A stretch of 6,838 nt of DNA, taken from positions 1 through 6,838 of the forward strand of contig JAEZKB010000078.1 of NCBI GenBank assembly GCA_023415605.1. Direction: 5' to 3'. This DNA is from Pseudomonadota bacterium (GTDB lineage: Bacteria > Pseudomonadota > Alphaproteobacteria > Rhizobiales > Devosiaceae). The notes below the pieces were generated by a model, which saw only the letters and a list, made by a program, of their open reading frames with translations, was not told the DNA's origin and did not search any database. Position numbers and translations under genes: made by a program. This document shows positions 1 to 5,071 of this stretch, in pieces; positions within the stretch are counted from its first letter, which is position 1, and each line of letters begins with the position of its first letter.

Positions 1-506
1 CGAGCTGCCATCCAGTCGAGCCCGGCACTCCCGGGACTGTCTCCTAGCCCTAATCGCAGGCCGATAGCGACGCGGGGGGGGCGGTCGAAGGCCGCCGCGA
101 TCGCAGCGGCGAGCATGTTGGTCAGCCCCGGCGCGAGGCCCACCGAGAGCAGGGCAGCGGATCTGTCGGGTGGAGGCAGCGCTTCGAGAGCACGGAAGAA
201 GCCGTCGGTCGCGGTGAGATCGACATAGTGGATGCCTCGGTCAAAGAGGTAGCGGACAAAGCCCGTGCTCGTTTGATCCACGCACATCACCACCATGCCG
301 ATACCCGCGAGAGCGGCCGGCCAGGTCGGGGGCTCATCGACGTCGAGGCGGCGGCTGCTGGTGGAGAGCCGCTGCGCCAGCGCCGCGCCTTTTTCGGGAC
401 TTCTGCCGGCGACGACAGGCAGGAGCCCATGTCTCGCCAGGTCGCGGCAGAGTTCCTGGCCGACGGCTCCATAGCCGCCGACCACGAGAATAGCGGGACG
501 CGTCAT
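1..506 (-). CDS. Saccharopine dehydrogenase-like NAD(P)-binding oxidoreductase (C-terminus cut by window edge)
   Basis: The reverse strand is open from an ATG at 506-504 to the window edge, giving 168 codons with no stop. The product starts MTRPAILVVGGYGAVGQELC, a beta strand followed by the glycine-rich dinucleotide-binding loop (GGYGAVG, residues 10-16) of a Rossmann fold. Around residues 131-138 is GLAPGLTN, which resembles the GxxPG segment of saccharopine dehydrogenase-like reductases, followed by a helix rich in Ala. This family covers lysine-pathway enzymes and many NAD(P)-dependent oxidoreductases of unknown substrate, so only the fold and cofactor class are supported. The start overlaps the upstream membrane-protein gene by 4 bases (ATGA), so the two are translationally coupled and form one operon, predicted to be under the divergent TetR regulator. 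A run of eight G (C on the coding strand) at 74-81 falls in the reading frame; the frame is sensible on both sides, so no frameshift is evident. Confidence 0.8.
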   Translation of the reverse strand, partial: MTRPAILVVGGYGAVGQELCRDLARHGLLPVVAGRSPEKGAALAQRLSTSSRRLDVDEPPTWPAALAGIGMVVMCVDQTSTGFVRYLFDRGIHYVDLTATDGFFRALEALPPPDRSAALLSVGLAPGLTNMLAAAIAAAFDRPPRVAIGLRLGLGDSPGSAGLDWMAA

Positions 507-988
507 TGCTGGCTCCGCAACAGTCGCCAGCATGCGACCGCAGCAAGGATGCCAGTGGGGAGATGGGCCATGCCGGTGACTTCGAACAGCACGTCGTCCG
601 GAATGCCGGTCACCCCGTCAGGAAACATCCAGCCAACCGGGCCGTGGGTGAAATAGACGATGTTCTTGAGGACGTGATTGTAGCCGCCCTCATAAATGCC
701 CAGCATCGCGGTGCAGAAGACGACGATGAGGACCACGGCGAGCCGTGCCGCCACTCTGGCAGCGCCGGTGCCGTGGCGCGGTGCCGCATAGATCAGGAGG
801 GCGACAAAAGCCGTGGCGATCGGGACGCCGATGAAGACGATGTGGAGGCGCCACGGCGTGTCGTAGAGATAGGCGCCCCACACATGATGCACCGTGGTGA
901 CGATGATCACCACCACTCCCCACAGGCCCGCCGAGAAATAGGGTTGGCCGGTGGAGGGACGGGATTCCGAATGGCTGGTCGTGGTCAC
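503..988 (-). CDS. Small integral membrane protein, four predicted helices, function unknown
   Basis: This 161-residue protein has about four hydrophobic helices: residues 22-40, 48-69, 79-98 and 134-156. The N-terminus (1-20) is polar and has no cleavable signal. Between the helices are His- and aromatic-rich stretches: HHVWGAYLYDTPWRLH (34-49), GGYNHVLKNIVYFTHGPVGW (101-120) and FEVTGMAHL (135-143). Histidines at membrane borders could bind metal or haem, but nothing shows this. The start is GTG at 988-986, chosen because GAGGAG (996-1001 read in reverse) lies 7 bases upstream and no ATG fits as well. Its stop overlaps the start of the NAD(P)-binding oxidoreductase gene, so they are an operon. 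It is transcribed away from the TetR gene, and its promoter region contains the operator palindrome. I do not recognise the family by name. Confidence 0.8.
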   Translation of the reverse strand: MTTTSHSESRPSTGQPYFSAGLWGVVVIIVTTVHHVWGAYLYDTPWRLHIVFIGVPIATAFVALLIYAAPRHGTGAARVAARLAVVLIVVFCTAMLGIYEGGYNHVLKNIVYFTHGPVGWMFPDGVTGIPDDVLFEVTGMAHLPTGILAAVACWRLLRSQQ

Positions 989-1033
989 GTGAAGACTCCT
1001 CTTGCACTGTTGCGGGAGGAGCCGCTACCACGA

Positions 1034-1054
1034 TACCGAACAGAGTGTTCGGTA
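1034..1054. promoter_or_regulatory. Probable TetR-family operator (perfect inverted repeat)
   Basis: The arms TACCGAACA (1034-1042) and TGTTCGGTA (1046-1054) are exact reverse complements around a GAG centre. It sits in the 141-base gap between two divergent genes, 45 bases from the GTG start of the membrane-protein gene and 75 bases from the ATG of the regulator. Size, symmetry and position are typical of operators bound by TetR-family dimers, which often repress both themselves and the divergent operon. No convincing -35/-10 pair could be assigned on either strand, so how it blocks the promoters is not shown. Confidence 0.75.
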
Positions 1055-1077
1055 AGTTCCGGGACAGAGTTCAGGCT

Positions 1078-1095
1078 GGGTCCGATAGTGGACCC
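1078..1095 (+). promoter_or_regulatory. Inverted repeat in the leader or promoter of the TetR gene
   Basis: GGGTCC (1078-1083) and GGACCC (1090-1095) are exact reverse complements separated by GATAGT. It lies 24 bases downstream of the main operator and 34 bases before the regulator start. It could form an RNA hairpin in the 5' leader or be an accessory binding site; it shares no sequence with the 1034-1054 repeat. There is no T-run, so it is not a typical terminator. Confidence 0.3.
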
Positions 1096-1129
1096 GCAGC
1101 GGCACCTGTCCGGAAAAACAGGAGGCGGA

Positions 1130-1708
1130 ATGGCCATCGACCGGCGCGTGCAGCGCACGCGCACCGCGCTTTACGACGCGCTGGTGCACCTGATCAGGAT
1201 CAAGCCCTATCGCGACATAAGCGTCGACGACATTCTGCGCCAAGCAGATGTCGGCCGCTCGACCTTCTACGCCCACTTCCGCTCCAAGGATGAGCTGTTG
1301 GAGCGCAGCCTGGAGCGGCTGAGGCACCTGCTTGTCACCACCATAGCCGCGCGCAGCGATGGGGAGGAGCCATCGTTCTGGCTGTGCAGCGACGTGCTGT
1401 TCGCGCATCTCGCGGAGTATCGCGACATCCACACCACGCTTGAGGGTGGAAGGGGTGGCGAAGTACTGCACGCGGCGCTCTCCCGCGTGGTAAGCGAGGT
1501 GCTCGGCACAGCACCGCCGCCGGGAACACGGGAGGTGCCACGCGACCTCTCATTGGCCTTCGTCACCTCGAGCTTCGCCGCCGTGCTGTCGTGGTGGCTG
1601 CAACGCCATCCCGACCGGGGTCCGGAGGAGGCCGAGGCCCTGTTCCGAAGACTGGTCGAACAGGGTATCGGCATCGCCGCCACCGGGGCGGAAGAGGGGC
1701 GGCGTTAA
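1130..1708 (+). CDS. TetR/AcrR-family transcriptional regulator
   Basis: The protein has 192 residues, a normal length for the family. An N-terminal helix (about 5-24) leads into the helix-turn-helix at residues 31-52 (SVDDILRQADVGRSTFYAHF), with the diagnostic TFYxHFxSKDELL end (46-57). The rest is an all-helical ligand-binding and dimerisation domain ending in SWWLQRHPDRGPEEAEALFRRL-type helices; its ligand cannot be read from sequence. The start is ATG 1130, with AGGAGG at 1120-1125 just upstream; the frame stays open to 506, but that extension is antisense to the membrane-protein gene and lacks regulator-like sequence. It is divergent from the membrane protein and oxidoreductase operon, and a perfect 21-base palindrome lies between them, so it probably represses that operon and itself. 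A 5-base stem (CCTGT 1105-1109, ACAGG 1118-1122) partly covers the ribosome binding site. Confidence 0.93.
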   Translation: MAIDRRVQRTRTALYDALVHLIRIKPYRDISVDDILRQADVGRSTFYAHFRSKDELLERSLERLRHLLVTTIAARSDGEEPSFWLCSDVLFAHLAEYRDIHTTLEGGRGGEVLHAALSRVVSEVLGTAPPPGTREVPRDLSLAFVTSSFAAVLSWWLQRHPDRGPEEAEALFRRLVEQGIGIAATGAEEGRR

Positions 1709-1790
1709 CCCCCGGTAAACCCAGCCTCGCGGAACGGTCGGCAGCCGCGGAACCGCCGACAGGAGGCGCCATTTCGGATTTGGGGCAATC

Positions 1791-3167
1791 ATGGCCCGGG
1801 TCCGCCACGCGATGCCGAGAAAGATGCTGCAAGGGTTCGTAGACAAGCTGATCGCCCTCTGGAACCTTCCGCCGGACCTCGACGGCACGGAGACTGAGGA
1901 CAATCTTGCGCTCGAACGCGCCGACGAGCACCGGCAGTTCGGCCGGTCGCTGTCAGCACTGGCGACCGATATCGACCACGGCGGCCGGATCATGGCCGGC
2001 ACGGTGACGGTCGTGGGTCTCGACGGCGTGCGGGCACTGATCGGCGAGGACTGGAACGCCATGGCGGCGCAGGTCGAGCGCATCACCGCCGCGGTGCTGG
2101 CGCGGCTGGTGCGACCGCCCGATTTCTGTACCCGGCACGACATCGACAATGTGCTGATCTGCTTTGCAACGCCCAACAAGCTCGTCGCCGAGCAGCGGGC
2201 CGCCACTGTCGCCCGGGCACTGGAGCAGGCGCTGAACCTCAATTTCGGCGGCTATGCCGAGCATTTCCACGTCGATCATTTCGTGGCCGAGGTGACGCTG
2301 GGCCAGGTGGTGGACCCCGCCGAGGACGACGTCGCCGATGCCATGCTGGTGGTGCTGCGCCGCATCCGCGACGAGGCCCGGCTGACCGGCCAGCCGGCAC
2401 CCAATGCATGGATGAAGACCGCCCGGTTGCAGTTTCAGCCGCTCTGGGACGTACGGGAGTCACGGACCGGCGCCAATCGCTGCATGCTCGATATACCCGG
2501 CGCCGGGGCGACGCTCGGCAAGCTCGAAGCGCTGGACGGGTCGCCCACGGTCAACGAGGCGCTGGCGCGGATCGACTTCGTTACGCTGACCCGGGCAGCC
2601 GAAGCGCTGCACAGCGCCGCGCGCGAGCACCACCAGGCGACACTGCTGGTGCCGGTGCACTTCCAGACGCTCCAGCAGCGCAACTGGCGCAGCGATTATC
2701 TAAGGATGGCAGCGATGCTGCCCGCGGAGTACCGCAAGGCCATCCAGATCGAGATTCTCGGCCTGCCCGAAGGTATCTCGGCAACCACACTGGCGGGCTA
2801 CGTGAACCTGCTCGATGTGGTGTCGCCTTGGGTGGTGCTGCAGATTTCACTGCAGACGGCGCCGCCCGGGGGACTGGGCACACTGGGGCTCGCCGGCTTT
2901 TCCTTCAACTTCGCCGAATTGGGAATGTTGCGCGGACTGGGCAGGGCGCTCTCAGCCCTCGTGCACTCAGCCGAAAGTGAGGGCCTCGCCAGTTATGCAG
3001 TGGGGGTCAACACCATCGGCCAGGCCGAAACCGCTCGTGATGCCGGCTTTGCCTATATCGGCGGCGCGGCCATTCACCCGACCGCCAACGAGCCGCGCTC
3101 GCCGGTGCGCTTCGCGCCATTGCCGCAGAAACCGGCGGGTTCGCGCCTTCTCGGGCTCCAGGTCTGA
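1791..3167 (+). CDS. Degenerate GGDEF-EAL-like protein, probably catalytically inactive
   Basis: This is a 458-residue soluble protein with no signal peptide or membrane helix. Residues about 60-150 loosely follow a GGDEF-type fold: a strand and loop (TVTVVGLDGVRALIG, 71-85) and later RHDIDNVLICFATPNK (115-130), where active enzymes have the GG(D/E)EF turn. Residues about 210-430 fit an EAL fold better: LQFQPLWDVRESRTGANRC (213-231) matches the opening yQPi-dlrtg-GaEaL segment, but the EAL triad reads NRC, and GVNTIGQAETARDAGFAYIGG (405-425) matches the end of the barrel (GVET-Q-L--G-d--QG). The metal-binding Glu, Asn and Asp-Asp residues of phosphodiesterases are not visible. It may therefore sense or scaffold rather than make or cut c-di-GMP; this is an inference from remote similarity. 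The start is uncertain: ATG 1791 has GGGG 5 bases upstream, while ATG 1812 and 1824 are also in frame. The gene stands alone between the TetR gene and the response regulator. Confidence 0.85.
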   Translation: MARVRHAMPRKMLQGFVDKLIALWNLPPDLDGTETEDNLALERADEHRQFGRSLSALATDIDHGGRIMAGTVTVVGLDGVRALIGEDWNAMAAQVERITAAVLARLVRPPDFCTRHDIDNVLICFATPNKLVAEQRAATVARALEQALNLNFGGYAEHFHVDHFVAEVTLGQVVDPAEDDVADAMLVVLRRIRDEARLTGQPAPNAWMKTARLQFQPLWDVRESRTGANRCMLDIPGAGATLGKLEALDGSPTVNEALARIDFVTLTRAAEALHSAAREHHQATLLVPVHFQTLQQRNWRSDYLRMAAMLPAEYRKAIQIEILGLPEGISATTLAGYVNLLDVVSPWVVLQISLQTAPPGGLGTLGLAGFSFNFAELGMLRGLGRALSALVHSAESEGLASYAVGVNTIGQAETARDAGFAYIGGAAIHPTANEPRSPVRFAPLPQKPAGSRLLGLQV

Positions 3168-3200
3168 GTTCTTCGTATGGCGACCTAAGTCCGTATCGGC

Positions 3201-3212
3201 GGCACATGTGCC
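3201..3212. repeat. 12-base perfect palindrome in intergenic region
   Basis: GGCACATGTGCC is its own reverse complement and lies 34 bases after the stop of the degenerate EAL-like gene, in the 221-base gap before the response regulator. It has no T-run and no loop, so it is a poor terminator. It could be a binding site for a dimeric regulator or chance in GC-rich DNA. Confidence 0.35.
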
Positions 3213-3301
3213 ACTGGTAGGGTCGGCTCGGGGATCGAAAAAGGCGCCAGTTGCCGCACGAAGTTGAAACTCCCGGAAGTCGGATCACGTTGCTCAGATC
3301 G

Positions 3302-3349
3302 TCACAGCGTTGTGATTGGCGGGCTTTGGGCGCCCACCTTACCTAAAAT
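3302..3349 (+). promoter_or_regulatory. Putative promoter and operator region of the response regulator gene
   Basis: TAAAAT at 3344-3349 matches five of six bases of the TATAAT -10 box and lies 39 bases before the ATG at 3389. No good -35 stands at 16-18 bases, so activation by a regulator is plausible. Just upstream are a 10-base perfect palindrome, TGGGCGCCCA (3327-3336), and TCACA-N4-TGTGA (3302-3315), an inverted repeat. The latter has half-sites opposite in order to a Crp site (TGTGA-N6-TCACA), so it should not be read as one. All is inferred from sequence alone. Confidence 0.3.
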
Positions 3350-3388
3350 CAACGCCTCACATTCGCCTCCTGGGCTGGGGAATTGTCG

Positions 3389-4072
3389 ATGAATAAGAGA
3401 CGGATAGTACTGGTCGATGACGATGCGGACCTCCGCAAGACGCTGGTCGACCAGCTCGCGCACTACCGCGAATTCGAGCTGATCGAGGGCGGTTCCGGGG
3501 CCGATGCACTGGCCAAGGTGCGCGATGGGCATGTGGACCTGATGCTGCTCGATGTCGGCCTGCCCGACATGGACGGCCGCGAAGCGGTGAAGATTCTTCG
3601 CCGCGAGGGGTTCAAGAGCCCGATCATCATGCTGACCGCGCAGGACAGCGACTCCGATCAGATCCTTGGCCTCGAATCCGGTGCCAACGACTATGTCACC
3701 AAGCCCTTCCGCTTTTCGGTGCTGCTTGCGCGCATCCGCGCGGCTCTGCGTCAGCACGACCAGAGCGAGGACGTGGTCTTCACCATCGGCCAGTACAGCT
3801 TTCAGCCGGCTGCCAAGATCCTCGAAGCCAGCGACGGCAACAAGGTGCGGCTGACCGACAAGGAAACCTCGATCCTAAAATACCTCTATCGGCAGGGCCC
3901 CAAGACCATCACCCGCGACGTGCTGCTCAAGGAGGTCTGGGGCTATAACAACCGGGTCACCACGCACACGCTCGAGACCCACATCTACCGGCTGCGCCAG
4001 AAGATCGAGCGGGACCCGTCCAACGCCCGGCTGCTGGTGACGGAAGATGGCGGCTACCGCCTCGTCCCGTAG
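3389..4072 (+). CDS. OmpR/PhoB-family response regulator (CenR-like)
   Basis: The 227-residue protein has a complete receiver domain (about 5-120): acidic pocket D10-D11-D12, phospho-acceptor D55 (LMLLDVGLPDMDG), T83 (IIMLTA) and K105 (DYVTKPF). Residues about 130-227 form an OmpR-type winged helix, with LTDKETSILKYLY, the DNA-reading helix TTHTLETHIYRLRQKIE and the C-terminal GGYRLVP wing. All residues for phosphorylation are present, so it should be a phosphorylation-controlled DNA-binding transcription factor. Its N-terminal LVDDDxDLRxxLxxQL and NDYVTKPFRFSVLLARIRAALRQ-type segments resemble alphaproteobacterial CenR-like regulators of the cell envelope; that identity is from memory of the family and needs a tree. 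No kinase gene is adjacent. ATG 3389 is preferred over TTG 3383, because GGGG (3377-3380) is 8 bases from the ATG but only 2 from the TTG. Confidence 0.95.
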   Translation: MNKRRIVLVDDDADLRKTLVDQLAHYREFELIEGGSGADALAKVRDGHVDLMLLDVGLPDMDGREAVKILRREGFKSPIIMLTAQDSDSDQILGLESGANDYVTKPFRFSVLLARIRAALRQHDQSEDVVFTIGQYSFQPAAKILEASDGNKVRLTDKETSILKYLYRQGPKTITRDVLLKEVWGYNNRVTTHTLETHIYRLRQKIERDPSNARLLVTEDGGYRLVP

Positions 4073-4134
4073 TTTCCGCGCGGATGCTAACCTTCCGCGG
4101 TAACCACGCAACCTATGCACAAGTGGCAAAATGC

Positions 4135-4155
4135 TTTCCGCTGCCTTAACGGAAA
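4135..4155 (+). promoter_or_regulatory. Inverted repeat upstream of the cyclic-nucleotide-binding gene
   Basis: TTTCCG (4135-4140) and CGGAAA (4150-4155) are exact reverse complements around a 9-base centre, CTGCCTTAA. TATAGG (4161-4166), a partial -10 match, follows directly. The site lies 78 bases before the ATG at 4233. It could be an operator or a weak hairpin at the end of the response-regulator transcript; with only a short stem and no T-run, a terminator is the less likely reading. Nearby TCCGCGCGGA (4075-4084), just after the regulator stop, is also a perfect palindrome. Confidence 0.35.
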
Positions 4156-4232
4156 TGCTCTATAGGAAGTGTTGAGGGCATTGTCGGCTTCCCCGGCTGG
4201 CAAGTTGCCCACGCGCGGGGACCGACCAGGGC

Positions 4233-4688
4233 ATGCAGCTAGACGACGCGGCGACGATACTTGGGCGCGCGGACTTCTTTGAAGTCTGCGACGCCGAGCA
4301 GCGCCGCCTGCTGGCCTTTGCCAGCGAGCGCAAACGCTTCCGTCCGGGCGCCGCCATCTACCAGAGTGGCGATACGCCGGAAGGCGCCCATGTGCTCATC
4401 TCGGGCACCGTGTCGACGACCCATGACGGCAACGAGGGCAACCCGTTTCTCATCCACGACAGCGGCGCCGTGCTCGGCGCCATGGCGCTGGTGGTGGCCA
4501 AGCCGCGGCCGGTGACGGTCAAGGCCGTGGATGCGGTGGAGACGCTGTTTGTGCCGCGCGCCGCCTTCATGAAGCTGGCGCAGCAATATCCGGACCTCGC
4601 GGCCCGCGCCGCCGACCGCATCCGGCGCGAACTCTCGGGTTATCTCGGCGCCATCGAGTCGCTGAAGCCCAAGATGGCCAAGAGCTAG
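4233..4688 (+). CDS. Stand-alone cyclic nucleotide-binding domain protein (Crp-fold, no DNA-binding domain)
   Basis: The 151-residue protein is almost entirely one Crp/PKA-type cyclic-nucleotide-binding barrel: DFFEVCDAEQRRLLAFASER (14-33), the FRPGAAIYQSGDTPEGAHVLISGTV strand-turn region (36-60), and a phosphate-binding-cassette position at about 80-97, LGAMALVVAKPRPVTVKA, followed by a C-terminal helix (about 110-140). No helix-turn-helix follows, unlike Crp or Fnr. In cAMP-binding members the cassette has GE-A; here it is GAMA, so the ribose-binding Glu is replaced by Ala at residue 83, while the Arg (R92) is kept. It may bind another ligand or act through protein contacts. It lies 160 bases after the response regulator in the same direction and could share its control. 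The start is ATG 4233 with a weak ribosome site (AGGG 4228-4231 is too close; GGGG 4217-4220 is 12 bases away); no other in-frame start is available back to the stop at 4173. Confidence 0.9.
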   Translation: MQLDDAATILGRADFFEVCDAEQRRLLAFASERKRFRPGAAIYQSGDTPEGAHVLISGTVSTTHDGNEGNPFLIHDSGAVLGAMALVVAKPRPVTVKAVDAVETLFVPRAAFMKLAQQYPDLAARAADRIRRELSGYLGAIESLKPKMAKS

Positions 4689-5071
4689 AGCAGCGCTTCG
4701 GCCTCGATTTCCACCAGCCAGTTGGGATCGACGAACGCCGTGACCTGCATCAGCGTCGTCACGGGGCGGATGGCGCCGAACACTTCGGCATGGGCGCGGG
4801 CGGCGTCCTTCCAGAGCGAAATGTCGGTGAGGATGATGCGGGTGCGGGTGACGTTCGCCATGCTGCCGCCGGCATCGCGGATGGCCTTGTCGATGATTTC
4901 GAGACAGCGCGTGGTCTGCCCGTAGACGTCGCCGATCGCTGCCGTGCCGCCTTCGGCTTTGATCGGCGCCGTGCCGCCGACCACGATCATGTTGCCGACG
5001 CGGACGGCGCGGGAAAAGCCGATCACCGGTTCGAGGTAGGAGCCGGAGGAGACGAGGGTTCTTTCGGTCAT
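4685..5071 (-). CDS. RidA/YjgF/Rid-family protein lacking the deaminase arginine
   Basis: The 128-residue protein has the full Rid fold: GNMIVVGGTAPI (26-37), GDVYGQTTRCLEIIDKAIRDAGGSMANVTRTRIILTDI (48-85) and the C-terminal strand LVEIEAEAL (119-127). Classical RidA hydrolyses reactive enamine/imine intermediates such as 2-aminoacrylate, using an Arg in the PARS motif and a late Glu. Here the corresponding stretch is RPVTTLMQV (102-110), with Thr where that Arg is expected, while the late Glu (E121/E123) is kept. It therefore probably belongs to one of the non-deaminase Rid subfamilies, of unknown role. The start is the ATG at 5071-5069, overlapping the xthA stop by one base (TGATG), which implies translational coupling; there is no strong ribosome site of its own. 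The frame also runs upstream to 5245, but that part lies inside xthA and is not Rid-like. Confidence 0.92.
   Translation of the reverse strand: MTERTLVSSGSYLEPVIGFSRAVRVGNMIVVGGTAPIKAEGGTAAIGDVYGQTTRCLEIIDKAIRDAGGSMANVTRTRIILTDISLWKDAARAHAEVFGAIRPVTTLMQVTAFVDPNWLVEIEAEALL

Noticed and set aside
506..1129. In-frame upstream extension of the TetR gene to give a 400-residue protein
   Set aside because: This part is antisense to the membrane-protein gene, reads as low-complexity charged sequence, and the ATG at 1130 has AGGAGG and begins a normal-length TetR protein.
1731..1776. EcfG-type general stress promoter (GGAAC at 1731 and 1749)
   Set aside because: No CGTT-like -10 stands 16-17 bases downstream of either GGAAC.
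1771..1842. Short ATT- or TTG-started peptide after the AGGAGG at 1761
   Set aside because: It needs a very rare start or a poor spacing, and its 20-odd residues look like an out-of-frame reading; kept only as a note on start uncertainty.
1550..2242. 230-residue open frame on the minus strand
   Set aside because: It spans the end of the TetR gene and the start of the EAL-like gene in antisense, is Ser/Arg-rich, and shows no domain.
3302..3315. Crp/Fnr-type binding site before the response regulator
   Set aside because: The half-sites are in the opposite order (TCACA first, TGTGA second) with a 4-base spacer, unlike TGTGA-N6-TCACA.
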